Assembly: GCF_003846175.1 (NCBI RefSeq)
Contig: NZ_ML123049.1
Location: forward strand, 670,841 to 734,840
Direction of reading: 5' to 3'
From: Streptomyces sp. ADI95-17
Lineage (GTDB): Bacteria > Actinomycetota > Actinomycetes > Streptomycetales > Streptomycetaceae
DNA length: 64,000 nt
The translations under genes and the position numbers were made by a program. How positions within the stretch are numbered: position 1 is the stretch's first letter; every line of letters begins with the position of its first letter. Positions 50,804-59,846 of the stretch are shown one piece after another. The notes beneath the pieces are model-generated. The model searched no databases, had not been told where the DNA came from, and was given only the letters and a program-made list of their open reading frames with translations.

Positions 50804-53800
50804 TCAGTTCCGGCGCGAGGCCAGCGCGTGGACCGTGCCGTCGTCCGTGAGGACGAAGACCCAGTCACCGCTGACGGAGAGGGCCGACGCGACGCCCGCG
50901 CCGAGGTTGTACGCGGCGAGCTGCCGGCCGGTGGCGCGGTCCAGGACGAGCAGCCGCCCGTCCCACGTCCCCACGTACACCAGCTTCCCGGTCACCAGCG
51001 GATGCATCGTCGGCGAACCGTCCCCCGCCGAACACCCCATGGCCACCCGCCACTTGTCGTCCAGCGGGCTCTCCCCGGGCAGATAGCCGGCCCTGGTCTC
51101 CCACACCGGCTTCGAGGGATCGGCCGCGCTCGTGTCGTAGGCGCGTACGACACCGTCCCGCCCTGCCACGTAGGCGATGTCGCCCCGGACGGCCGGGCTG
51201 CTGAGCGGGGCGCGCCCCGGCTCGCAGGTGCTGCCGCCGCCCAGCTTGGACTCCCAGGTCACCGCACCCGACTGCGGGTCGTGCCCACGGACGCCGGAAG
51301 CGGTGAAGGTGACCAGCTTCGCCGGGCCCGACGCGGGGTCGGTGAGCACGGGCGACGAGTGGCTGTCGATGTCGCCCGCGGTGTCCTTCGCCCACAGCTG
51401 CTTGCAGCTCGTCAGGTCCATGGCGATGACCGTGTTGCTCGACGAGGAGTGCAGATAGGCGGTGTCGGAGCCGGGCTCGCGCACCGCGGTGCTGTGGGAC
51501 TGGCCCCAGGAGGCGGCGGCGCCGAAGCCGCCGGGCAGCAGGGTGCCCGTCCGCGCGTCACGGCAGCGGACGGTGTCCCAGTCCTGGTAGACGGCCACCG
51601 TGCGGTCCTGCCCGGTGAGCGCGAAGACACTGACCGGTCCGCCCGCGCGGCCGTAACGGCGCACCGTGTCGCCGTGCCGCTCCTCGCGGTCGATCGACTC
51701 CCAGGCGACATGGCCGTCCCGGACGTCCAGTGCGTAGATCCGTCCGACACCGGTCGTCAGGTACACCCGCCCGTCGTGGAGCGTGGGCGCCGATTCGGCG
51801 TCGCCGTCCAGGTAGGTGCGCCAGATCTCCCGCCCGGACCTGATGTCGTAGGCGAGCATCATGCTGTACGGCGAGTCGAACGCGCGGGACGAGACGATCA
51901 CCTTGCCGTCCGCGACCACCGAGCCGTTCAGGTTGAACTGCTCGCCGGTGTGCCGGGCCCACTTCAGGTCCAGCTCGGGGCCCGGCCCGTCGGCGGACGA
52001 GGACCGTCCGGCCTCGTCACCGCCCTGCCGGAGCCAGTTCTGCCCGGTCCTCGGCTCGGGGAGCTGCGACTGCCGTACGACGTCGAAGGTGCTCCGGAGC
52101 GCGGGAAGCGCGGGGAACGCCTTGCCCCGGGTGTCGTACACGGTCGTGCTCGCGGTGTACGTGCCGGGCCGCAGCCCGTGCAGTGTGCCGCTCGCCCGGG
52201 TCCATGCCCCGCGTGCGTCGGGGCACGGCTCGGGCCTGCCGCCCGGCGGGGTGTAGCAGTTCTCGATGCCGGGCCTGCCGGATTCCCGGCCGAAGCGCAG
52301 GCTCGTCCGCTTCACCACGTGCCCGCGGCGGTCCCGTACGGTCACCAAGGCTCTGGCCGGGGTGCGGCCGTCGTCCTCGGCGTACACCTCGACGGGGACT
52401 CCGGCGGCCGAGCCGTGCACGCCGTGCTGTGCCGGGCTGACCAGCGCGCTGTCGTCGTCGATGTCGAACTGCCGGTGGACGCCGGTGACATGACCGGTGT
52501 CCTCGTTGCGGCGGGTGTGCGGATCGTCCGTGATCCCGGTGAAGTCCAGCACCTTGTAGTCGGGGTGGGCGCCGTCGATCCCGTAGGTGCCCTGGTTGTT
52601 GATCTCCACCGACCGTTCGAAGGCACCCCGGCGGAATTCGGCCTGCTGGTTGTGGCCCGCGGCGACCATCCGGACGTCGTACTTGGCCAGTTCGTCGATG
52701 GTCGGCTGCATGCCGGTCCCCGGGCCCCACTGGGTGAACAGCGAGCGATGCGCGAAGACGAACACCTGCTTGCCGACCGCGTGCCGGGCCAGGTCCCCGC
52801 GCAACCACTCCAGCTGCGGCTTCAGCCCGCTCGCGTCGTAGTTGTCCTCCAGGACGACGATGTGCCTGCCGTTGCGGTCGAAGCTGTACCACTCGGGGGC
52901 GATGTTGCGGCGGTAGTACTCCATGCTGCCGGCGTAGCCCTGGGAGGTGGCCGTGCCGCCGAAGTCGTGGTTGCCCATGACCGGGTAGAAGGGGTGGCCG
53001 AGCCGCCCCTGCTCCAGGCCCTTGCTGAAGAGGTCGTACGCGCCCTGGCGGCGCGGCTCCTCGGCGTAGTCCGTGACGGTGAGGTCACCGGTCGCGATCT
53101 GCATCGTCGCGCCGTCGACCTCGGACATCGCTTGGACCTGACCCGTCCACTGGGGCAGTGCCGTGCGCGCCTCGGCGTCGGTGCGGTTGCCGACCTCGGG
53201 GTCGGAGTTCATGACCCAGGTCTCGGTGGGGTCCGAGGCGTTGCGGTCCGGTACGAGCGCGAAGTCGACGCCCCTGCCGCCAGTCTCGGGGACCTTGTGG
53301 AAGAACTGCGGGATGTAGTCCTTGCGGAGTGCGGGCGTGTAGCCGTCGGGCGAGACGATGCTGACGAGGTCCGTCTCGCGCCGGCCCGGATCGATGGCGA
53401 GGGAGTACGAGCCGTCCGCGCCGGTCGTGGTCCACACGGCGCCGTCGGTGACATCGACGCCGGACATGGCGCGCTCGCCCCTGTCCCGCCTGCCGTTGCC
53501 GTTGGTGTCCTTGAAGACGGTGCCCTCGACGGTGACGGTGGCCGGTGCCGTGTCGTCGGCCATCGCCGCCTGCGGAGCGAGGCAGGACAGCGCGACGGCA
53601 CCCACGGTGGCCAGCTGGAACCGGCGGCGGGTGCGCAGCGACCGCAGCAGGGCGGGCAGCCGCAGCGCGGCGAGTACGAGCACGATGCCGGCCGCCACCG
53701 CGAGAGCCACGGTCAGCCACGGGAAACGGGGCAGCGCGTGCGCGCCCTTGGCGTCGACCAGCGGCGTGGCCGCGGAGGCGTCGACCGTCGTGCCGTCGAA

Positions 53801-54166
53801 CTCGACGACGACCTGGGTCAGTCCGCCCTTGTCGATGAGCGGGCTCAGGTCGAGCGCGTCGACGTGACAGCTCCACGCCAGCTCGATCACTACCCCGCCG
53901 GGCACCCCGCCGTTGTCGCCGGGAACGCCGGATCCGGTGGCCGGGCAGCCGGCCGGCAGCAGCCGGTTCGCCCAGGCTCCGGCCTGCTCCGGGGACACGA
54001 GGTCGCGGTGGACGATGAGTCGGCCGCTGGTGACGTCGTCCCCGGTGGCGACGACGAGTTCTGCGTGCTGGCGCGAGACGTGCGCCAGCGCGGGCTGGGC
54101 GCCGATGCCCAGCACGAGGAACAGCAGCGCGAGACAGAGCCCTGCCGCTGTGCGTATACGTTTCAT
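50804..54166 (-). CDS. Exported fusion: membrane-anchored domain, metallophosphoesterase and PQQ propeller
   Basis: A 1120-residue protein with unusual composition. Residues 1-29 are a signal peptide; 30-148 an external domain of unknown type; 149-170 a transmembrane helix; 178-204 a second signal-like segment (basic, hydrophobic, ending AAMADD). Residues 208-265 form an SdrD-B-like beta domain (VFKDTNGNGRRDRGE), about 315-560 a calcineurin-like phosphoesterase (ATGDLT at 358-363, GNHD at 399-401, AGHNQ), and about 745-1115 a PQQ-type beta-propeller (HVAWES, PVWETRAG, WDGRLLVLDRATG). The usual DxH and GHxH motifs read SDPEVG and GHNQ, so the metal site may be altered. It heads an operon with the NicO gene. 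Function unknown. Confidence 0.85.
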   Translation of the reverse strand: MKRIRTAAGLCLALLFLVLGIGAQPALAHVSRQHAELVVATGDDVTSGRLIVHRDLVSPEQAGAWANRLLPAGCPATGSGVPGDNGGVPGGVVIELAWSCHVDALDLSPLIDKGGLTQVVVEFDGTTVDASAATPLVDAKGAHALPRFPWLTVALAVAAGIVLVLAALRLPALLRSLRTRRRFQLATVGAVALSCLAPQAAMADDTAPATVTVEGTVFKDTNGNGRRDRGERAMSGVDVTDGAVWTTTGADGSYSLAIDPGRRETDLVSIVSPDGYTPALRKDYIPQFFHKVPETGGRGVDFALVPDRNASDPTETWVMNSDPEVGNRTDAEARTALPQWTGQVQAMSEVDGATMQIATGDLTVTDYAEEPRRQGAYDLFSKGLEQGRLGHPFYPVMGNHDFGGTATSQGYAGSMEYYRRNIAPEWYSFDRNGRHIVVLEDNYDASGLKPQLEWLRGDLARHAVGKQVFVFAHRSLFTQWGPGTGMQPTIDELAKYDVRMVAAGHNQQAEFRRGAFERSVEINNQGTYGIDGAHPDYKVLDFTGITDDPHTRRNEDTGHVTGVHRQFDIDDDSALVSPAQHGVHGSAAGVPVEVYAEDDGRTPARALVTVRDRRGHVVKRTSLRFGRESGRPGIENCYTPPGGRPEPCPDARGAWTRASGTLHGLRPGTYTASTTVYDTRGKAFPALPALRSTFDVVRQSQLPEPRTGQNWLRQGGDEAGRSSSADGPGPELDLKWARHTGEQFNLNGSVVADGKVIVSSRAFDSPYSMMLAYDIRSGREIWRTYLDGDAESAPTLHDGRVYLTTGVGRIYALDVRDGHVAWESIDREERHGDTVRRYGRAGGPVSVFALTGQDRTVAVYQDWDTVRCRDARTGTLLPGGFGAAASWGQSHSTAVREPGSDTAYLHSSSSNTVIAMDLTSCKQLWAKDTAGDIDSHSSPVLTDPASGPAKLVTFTASGVRGHDPQSGAVTWESKLGGGSTCEPGRAPLSSPAVRGDIAYVAGRDGVVRAYDTSAADPSKPVWETRAGYLPGESPLDDKWRVAMGCSAGDGSPTMHPLVTGKLVYVGTWDGRLLVLDRATGRQLAAYNLGAGVASALSVSGDWVFVLTDDGTVHALASRRN

Positions 54167-54212
54167 AAAGGCGGACGTTAGTCAGTGACCGCCGCTTTTC
54201 GGCCAAGATCGA

Positions 54213-54231
54213 ACAGCTTTCATCAAGCTGT
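54213..54231 (-). terminator. Short hairpin between metallophosphoesterase and acyl-CoA ligase genes
   Basis: ACAGCTT (54213-54219) and AAGCTGT (54225-54231) form a perfect 7-base stem with a 5-base loop, 73 bases beyond the ligase stop codon on the minus strand. It may end ligase transcription before the next minus-strand gene; it is weaker than the other terminators here. Confidence 0.4.
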
Positions 54232-54303
54232 CCATGAGTGTTCAGCTACGAGTACCGGCGGTCGCGTCGGCCGGCTTCGGATCCGGTACGGAAACGGGCC
54301 GGT

Positions 54304-55809
54304 TCAGCGGTCGATCGTCCGGTGTCCCAGGACGATCTCGCGCTTGAGGATCTTGCCGGTGGCGCCCTTGGGGAGACGGTCGGTGAACGTGATGATCCGG
54401 GGGTACTTGTAGGCGGCCACGCGCTCTCTGACGTAGTCGCGCAGCTGATCGGCCGTGGCCCGTTCACCGTCCCGGAGCGTTACCACGGCAGCCACCTCCT
54501 CCCCGTGCGTCCGGTGCGGCACACCGATCACCGCCGCCTCGGCGACGGCAGGGTGTCCGTACAGCACCTCCTCGATCTCACGCGGGTAGACGTTGTATCC
54601 GCCGCGGATGATGAGGTCCTTCTTCCGGTCGACGATGAAGCAGTAGCCGTCCCCGTCGACCCGGGCGAGGTCGCCGCTGTGGAACCATCCGTCCCGGAAG
54701 GCCTCCGCGGTCGCGCCGGGGCGGTTCCAGTAGCCCTTCATGACGTTCTCGCCGCGGATCGCGATCTCACCGACTTCGCCCGGACCGGCCGTGGTGCCTT
54801 CTTCCGTGACGAGCCTCAGCTCCACCCCTCGGACGGGCAGCCCGATCGAGCCGGGCTTGCGCGGCCGGTCCGGAGGGTTGAACACGGCGACCGGGGAAGT
54901 CTCCGAGAGTCCGTAGCCCTCCAGTACGGTCACGCCGAATTCCCGCTCGAAGCCGTGGAGTACTTCGACCGGCAGGGAAGCACCGCCGGAAACGGCCAGG
55001 TGCAGCCGTGGGAAGCCATGGCCGTCGGGGATCCCGGCGTTGAGCAGGGCCGTGTACATCGTGGGGACGCCCAGGAAGACGGTGACCCCGTCCCGGTGCA
55101 GGATCTCCAGAGCCTTCGCCGGATCGAACCGCGGCAGCAGGGTCAGGGTGGCGCCCGCGGCGACGGCCGTGTTGAGGGCGCAGGTCTGCCCGAAAGCGTG
55201 GAACAGCGGCAGCCCGCCGAACAGTACGTCGTCCGGCCCGACGCGGATCAGTGTGCCGACCGTGGTCGCCGCGTTGGTCATCAGATTGCGGTGGGTCAGT
55301 TCGGCGCCCTTCGGGGTGCCTGTCGTACCCGAGGTGTAGAGGATCACGGCGGTGTCGTCGGCGGCCCGCTCGACGATTCCGGACATCGGTGCGGCGGTCC
55401 GCGTCAGGATGTCGGACGCCGTCGGGTCCGTGGCCAGACATCGGGCTCCGGCCGCCGCGGCGGCCACCGCGGCCTCGTCGGCGAACAGCGGGGACGCCAC
55501 CACGACGCGGGCCCCCGAATCCCGGAGGGTGAACTCGATCTCACGGGCCTTCAGCAGCGGGTTCATCGGGACCACCACGGCGCCTGCGCGGAGGATGCCG
55601 TAGTACGCGACGGGGAAGCAGGTGACATTGGGCATCACCAGCGCCACACGATCGCCCGGACGGACGCCCTCGGACTGCAACAGGGTGGCGAACCGGGCGC
55701 TCGCATCGTCGAGTTGGCCATAGGTGAGCACGGTCTCGTCCTGGCGGACAGCGATGCGGTCACCGTCGGCGGAGGCGGAGTCCGTCAGGAGTGAGGCGAG
55801 ATTGTTCAT
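54304..55809 (-). CDS. Acyl-CoA ligase (AMP-dependent synthetase)
   Basis: A 501-residue member of the acyl-adenylate-forming family. Motifs: the P-loop YTSGTTGTPKG, GGLPLFHAFGQ, the adenine-binding EGYGLSETSP, GWFHSGDLARVDGDGYCFIVDRKKDLIIRGGYNVYP, and the catalytic lysine in PKGATGKILKRE. These are typical of medium/long-chain fatty acyl-CoA ligases (FadD class). The ATG at 55809 has GAGGATG upstream. It follows the TauD-like dioxygenase gene on the same strand after 32 bases, so the two form an operon divergent from the AraC regulator. The acid it activates is unknown. Confidence 0.92.
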   Translation of the reverse strand: MNNLASLLTDSASADGDRIAVRQDETVLTYGQLDDASARFATLLQSEGVRPGDRVALVMPNVTCFPVAYYGILRAGAVVVPMNPLLKAREIEFTLRDSGARVVVASPLFADEAAVAAAAAGARCLATDPTASDILTRTAAPMSGIVERAADDTAVILYTSGTTGTPKGAELTHRNLMTNAATTVGTLIRVGPDDVLFGGLPLFHAFGQTCALNTAVAAGATLTLLPRFDPAKALEILHRDGVTVFLGVPTMYTALLNAGIPDGHGFPRLHLAVSGGASLPVEVLHGFEREFGVTVLEGYGLSETSPVAVFNPPDRPRKPGSIGLPVRGVELRLVTEEGTTAGPGEVGEIAIRGENVMKGYWNRPGATAEAFRDGWFHSGDLARVDGDGYCFIVDRKKDLIIRGGYNVYPREIEEVLYGHPAVAEAAVIGVPHRTHGEEVAAVVTLRDGERATADQLRDYVRERVAAYKYPRIITFTDRLPKGATGKILKREIVLGHRTIDR

Positions 55810-55841
55810 TCGGCATCCTCTTCGGTCTGAGCCGGTGACGG

Positions 55842-56927
55842 TCACCATCGGCTGCGGGAGCCGCTGCGGCTCGCCGGGTTCCGCGGCGCGATCACGTCAC
55901 GCGGTGTGATCCCGCCGCGGCCGGCGCGGTCGGAAGCGACGGGTGGACTTCCCCAGAAGCTCTGCGGCAGATCGCGTCCCTGACGCACGGCCAGCCACAG
56001 CCGCAGCACGTGGCGCTTCAGCTCCGGTGCGGCGAAGTCCTCGTACTCGGTGCGGGAATGAAGCACCGCGTGGTTGTTGAGCAGCAGCAGGTCGCCCGCC
56101 TCGAAGTCGACATCGAGCCGGAATTCCGGGGACTCGGCCAGTTCGTCGACGAGGTCGAACAGCTCCACATCCGCCCGCTCCGGACGGGGCACGCCGGAAA
56201 AGCGCTGGGCGGACTCCAGATAGCAGCGGTTGTACCGCAGGCTGAGCTTCCCTCCGTCCCAGAAAGCGAACGGAACCGCTGAGTAGGGGAGTTCACCGGG
56301 AGGCTGCTCCCCCCGGCGGTCCAGGAAGTGTGTGCGGTACAGGCGCTCGACCAGATCCGGCCGCCGCGCCAGCACGGCGTTGTACACGGCCGCCGAGCTG
56401 ACGACGGCTGTCCGCGCGCCGGTGCGTGCCGCTCGCAGACACAACAGCCCGAGTACATCGGAACCGTCGGTGTGAAACGGCAGCCGCGCTCTCGTCTGAT
56501 AGCCGCGCGTCGCGGGATCGGCCATGGTGGCGCCGGTGTCCCGGGCATGACCGAGCATGTGGCCCGCGGCGTTCTGCGACACCGGGATGCCCAGATGCTG
56601 ACCGAGCCCCCAGAAGACGGTGCTCGCCGCCGCCCGGCCGTACCGCTCCACCGGAATGCGCTTGACGAGTACGAAGCCCCGCCCGTTCTCCAATTCCTCG
56701 GAGAGCCGGGCCAGTTCACCGGCCAGCGTCGGCAGCGGGAAGTCGTCGGCGGTCACCTTCAGCAGCGGCAGGCCGCGCTCGCGCACCGACCGCAGAGCCG
56801 CGTCGAGTTCGCCGGTCCACGCCGGCGACAGCCGCAGGACCCACTCGGTGGAGTTCACCAGATCCGGGCCCTTCCACACGGCCGGCCCCGCGCAGGGGCG
56901 GCGCAGCACGTTGTCCACGCTCGTCAT
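55842..56927 (-). CDS. TauD/TfdA-family dioxygenase 1
   Basis: A 361-residue Fe(II)/2-oxoglutarate-type oxygenase. The metal triad is visible: H152 and D154 in LPFHTDGSD and a late histidine in NNHAVLHSRTEYED, followed by an arginine that would bind 2-oxoglutarate (KRHVLRLWL). The N-terminal 90 residues are family-typical (NGRGFVLVKRIPV). I prefer the ATG at 56927 with GAGG at good spacing; an upstream start at 56951 is possible. It is divergent from the AraC regulator and probably in its regulon. Hydroxylation or oxidative cleavage of a carboxylate or amine is likely; the substrate is unknown. Confidence 0.88.
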   Translation of the reverse strand: MTSVDNVLRRPCAGPAVWKGPDLVNSTEWVLRLSPAWTGELDAALRSVRERGLPLLKVTADDFPLPTLAGELARLSEELENGRGFVLVKRIPVERYGRAAASTVFWGLGQHLGIPVSQNAAGHMLGHARDTGATMADPATRGYQTRARLPFHTDGSDVLGLLCLRAARTGARTAVVSSAAVYNAVLARRPDLVERLYRTHFLDRRGEQPPGELPYSAVPFAFWDGGKLSLRYNRCYLESAQRFSGVPRPERADVELFDLVDELAESPEFRLDVDFEAGDLLLLNNHAVLHSRTEYEDFAAPELKRHVLRLWLAVRQGRDLPQSFWGSPPVASDRAGRGGITPRDVIAPRNPASRSGSRSRW

Positions 56928-57246
56928 GGTGGCCTCACTCGGGTCGTGCATTCGTGCGGCCGGAACACTTCTGATCCCCAGGCGGAAGAATTACGCGGAT
57001 CCGAACCGGGTCATTCCGTCGAGAGCTGCTCATCTGCATAGGATTCCCTGCCGATTTTCCAGAGGGCTGGTCAATGGTCGGAGTATTTGCCATGGTGTCC
57101 CCGCGGGATTTCCGATCGGCCGTGACACCGAATCCGGGAGGCGACCTCCGGTGCGGTGGTGCAACGCTAGGTCACGGCCCGGCGCATCGCTTTACTTGAG
57201 GTGACACCGTACTTATCATCTGGGGACAGAGCCTTGGAGTGCGCAC
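56928..57246. promoter_or_regulatory. Divergent promoter region between dioxygenase 1 and araC-type gene
   Basis: No gene is credible in this 319-base gap. Near the regulator, TTTACT (57191-57196) and TATCAT (57214-57219) are 17 bases apart and could be its promoter, ending 27 bases before the TTG start codon. I see no clear repeat that would mark the regulator's binding sites. Confidence 0.35.
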
Positions 57247-58269
57247 TTGAAGCCACTGGTCCGCAATGCGGCGCTGAACGGCTACGTCGAGCTCAGTCGG
57301 TCCCTCGGTGTCGATCCGCAGGCGCTGATGAAGAGCGTGGGGCTGGACCCCGTGGGCCTCGCGGTCCAGGACAGATGGATCTCCGGCGTGGCCGTGGCCC
57401 AGCTGCTCGAACTCTCGGCGGCGGCCTCGCACCACGAGGACTTCGGCCTGCTCCTCGCCGAGCGCCGGCGCTTCGCCAACCTGGGGCCCATCAGCCTGGT
57501 CATCCGCGAGGAGCCCGACGTCCGCAGCGCACTCGGGCTGCTCATGCGGCATGACTACATGTACAACGAAATGCTCCGTAGCCGAGTCTCCGAGGCGAAC
57601 GGCCTGGCCACCCTCAAATTGGGACTGGACCTGGGTGAGGCCATGGAAGCCCGGCAGGCCAAGGAGCTGGCCGTGGGCGCGTTCCATGGAGTCCTCCGTA
57701 CATTCCTCGGCGCCCGGTGGCAGCCGGTCTCCGTATGTTTCACGCACAGTGCACCCGAAGACCCCGGTACTCACCGGCGTATCTTCGGCAGGGTGGCGGA
57801 ATTCGACCGGGAATTCACCGGAATTGTTTTCTGTGCGAGCGACCTCGATACTCCCAACGCGATGTCGGACCCGCTGCTCCGGAACTACGCGCGCCAGTAT
57901 TTCGAGTCCATCGCGGTCTCACGGGACACGACCGTGCCGGACCGTGTGCGCGAGTTGATCGAAGTCCTGCTGCCGAGCGGACGCTGTTCGATCGAGCAGG
58001 TCGCATCCAGCCTCGGCGTCGACCGGAGAACCGTCCACCGGCACCTGGCGGACTCCGGCGAGACGTTCTCCTCCCTCCTCAACGCGACACGTACCGAGCT
58101 CGCGGAGCAACTCGTGGCCAACCCGCGCCGCTCCCTGACGGAGATCGCCGGGCTGCTGGGATTCTCCGCACCGAGCGGCTTCTCACGCTGGTTCCGTGAG
58201 CAGTTCGGCAGCAGCCCGAGGGAGTGGCGCATCGGAAGGGCCAGGCAGCAGCACTCCGGCGAGGAGTGA
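57247..58269 (+). CDS. AraC-family transcriptional regulator (arabinose-binding-like N-domain)
   Basis: A 340-residue AraC-type regulator of the OruR/ArgR-like class. The N-terminal ligand domain (about 15-200) begins GYVELSRSLGVDPQALMKSVGLDP. The C-terminal double helix-turn-helix is CSIEQVASSLGVDRRTVHRHLADSGETFSSLLN and RSLTEIAGLLGFSAPSGFSRWFREQFGSSPREW. The start is TTG at 57247 with GGAG about 8 bases upstream. It lies between the two arms of the catabolic locus and is the natural activator of both. The ligand is probably the substrate of the pathway. Confidence 0.92.
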   Translation: MKPLVRNAALNGYVELSRSLGVDPQALMKSVGLDPVGLAVQDRWISGVAVAQLLELSAAASHHEDFGLLLAERRRFANLGPISLVIREEPDVRSALGLLMRHDYMYNEMLRSRVSEANGLATLKLGLDLGEAMEARQAKELAVGAFHGVLRTFLGARWQPVSVCFTHSAPEDPGTHRRIFGRVAEFDREFTGIVFCASDLDTPNAMSDPLLRNYARQYFESIAVSRDTTVPDRVRELIEVLLPSGRCSIEQVASSLGVDRRTVHRHLADSGETFSSLLNATRTELAEQLVANPRRSLTEIAGLLGFSAPSGFSRWFREQFGSSPREWRIGRARQQHSGEE

Positions 58270-58681
58270 CCACCGGCGATCAGGAGCCGGACACCGGACG
58301 AAGCGGAACGCCGCCCCGCCCCGGACTTCCCGGGCCGGGGCGGGGCCGGCAGGCGAAGTCCCGGCCGGGGCGGCGCCGGCCGGGCAGAGCCCTGTCCCCA
58401 AGTGATAAGTCGGCTGTCACTCAGGGGAAAGCGCGGCACGTAACCCGCGCTTAACGTTGCATTACCGCAGGGGATACCGACGGCCCCCACAAGGAAGAGC
58501 AGGAACCCTGCTCGCAGCCGAGAGCCCCCTTTGGACTCGCTGATCGAATCCGAGCCGCCCAGCGGGCCCGGAAATCCCGTCCGCGACCTCACCCCGCCCC
58601 TCACCAGGGCCTTTCCGGCCCCGTACCCAGGGCAGAGGTGCGCGCGGCGAGTGAAGCCCCGTCCGACAAAGGAGATGGACC
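58270..58681. promoter_or_regulatory. Control region between araC-type gene and the beta-keto-acid cleavage operon
   Basis: This 412-base gap has no credible gene. Its first 120 bases are extremely G/C-rich with overlapping CCGGGGC-type repeats that could form a terminator after the regulator gene. A conspicuous dyad lies at 58429-58452. The final bases carry AAAGGAGATGG, the ribosome site for the next gene. Confidence 0.5.
58429..58452. promoter_or_regulatory. Candidate operator AAGCGCGG-N8-CCGCGCTT
   Basis: Perfect 8-base inverted arms (58429-58436 and 58445-58452) flank an 8-base spacer, CACGTAAC. It lies 230 bases before the cleavage-enzyme start codon in a less GC-rich pocket. AraC proteins usually prefer direct repeats, so another dimeric regulator or an RNA hairpin are both possible. 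Confidence 0.45.
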
Positions 58682-59740
58682 GTGCACTTCCTCGACGATT
58701 CCCTCTACCCGGAGAACCAGGAGAAACTGGTCATCCAGGCGGCCCCCTACGGGCCGGAATGGCTGCCCGGTGACGCCGACGACCTCCCGCTCACCATGGA
58801 TGAGCATGTGCAGGCCGCCGTCGACTGTTACAACGCCGGCGCCACGGCATTGCACATCCATGTGCGGGAGTTGGACGGCCACGGCTCCAAGCGCATGTCC
58901 ATGTTCAACGAGCTGATGGCCCGGCTGCGCGAAGCCGTGCCGGACATGATCCTCCAGATCGGCGGGTCGATCTCCTTCGCCCCCGAGGACGAGGGCGCCG
59001 ATGCCAAGTGGCTCAGCTACGACACCCGCCACCTGCTCGCGGAGATCACCCCCAGCCCCGACCAGGTGACGATCGCGATCAACACCAACCAGATGAACAT
59101 CGTCGAGCTCTTCGACGACGAGGACATCGAGGGCACCTCGATGGCCAAGCCCGCCTACTACAAGGCCTACCGGGACATGGTGGTCGAGGCAGGACCCGAC
59201 TTCTATCTGGAGCACCTGGAGCGACTCCGCGCCAACGGCGTCCAGCCGCACTTCCAACTCGCCAACATGGCACAGCTGGAGACCGTGGAACGGCTGGTCC
59301 GCAAGGGCATCTACAACGGGCCGATGGTGCTCAACTACGTCGCCATCGGCGGCGGTTTCGCCGGCCGCCATCCGGCCGACCTGATCGAGTTCGTCCGACG
59401 CGTCCCGGACGGCGCCGTACTCAGCATCGAGGCGTCCATGCGTGCGGTGGCGCCGATGAACGCCATCGGCATCGCCCTCGGCACGCACGTACGGGTGGGC
59501 AACGAGGACAACCTGTGGCGGCGCAAGGGTGAGCGGATGTCCTCCGTGAAGCAGGTCGAACAGATGGTCCGGATCGCCGACGCGCTCGGCCGTGAGATCG
59601 CCACCGGCCCGGAAGCGAAGAAGATCTACAAGCTCGGCGAGTGGTACTCGGACACCGACGAGACCCTGGCGCAGCTCGGCATGGTGCCCAACCGGCGCCC
59701 CGGCCGGCGCGGATTCATGCAGCGCGACGCGAAGAGCTGA
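58682..59740 (+). CDS. Beta-keto-acid cleavage enzyme (BKACE/DUF849)
   Basis: A 352-residue zinc-dependent TIM-barrel enzyme. BKACE enzymes condense a beta-keto acid with acetyl-CoA and release acetoacetate plus a new acyl-CoA; characterised members act on 3-keto-5-aminohexanoate or dehydrocarnitine. Zinc ligands H58 and H60 lie in ALHIHVRELDG, the late glutamate in LSIEASMRA, and the HVRVGNEDN motif is conserved. It is longer than the classical 275-310 residue enzymes, with an added N-terminal segment. The GTG at 58682 has a strong AAAGGAG. An acetoacetyl-CoA synthetase gene at the end of the operon fits the expected product. The side-chain specificity is unknown. Confidence 0.92.
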   Translation: MHFLDDSLYPENQEKLVIQAAPYGPEWLPGDADDLPLTMDEHVQAAVDCYNAGATALHIHVRELDGHGSKRMSMFNELMARLREAVPDMILQIGGSISFAPEDEGADAKWLSYDTRHLLAEITPSPDQVTIAINTNQMNIVELFDDEDIEGTSMAKPAYYKAYRDMVVEAGPDFYLEHLERLRANGVQPHFQLANMAQLETVERLVRKGIYNGPMVLNYVAIGGGFAGRHPADLIEFVRRVPDGAVLSIEASMRAVAPMNAIGIALGTHVRVGNEDNLWRRKGERMSSVKQVEQMVRIADALGREIATGPEAKKIYKLGEWYSDTDETLAQLGMVPNRRPGRRGFMQRDAKS

Positions 59741-59846
59741 CCCACCCCTCACCAGCGGCGGTCCGGGGGCCGACCCCGCGTCCGTCCCGGCCGGTCCGGG
59801 TCGGCCCGCGACCGCCGTACCCACACACCAGCGAACGGAGCAACCC

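Noticed and set aside
58531..58773. Small plus-strand frame before the beta-keto-acid cleavage gene
   Set aside because: It overlaps the real start and ribosome site of the 58682 gene in another frame and has no recognisable features.
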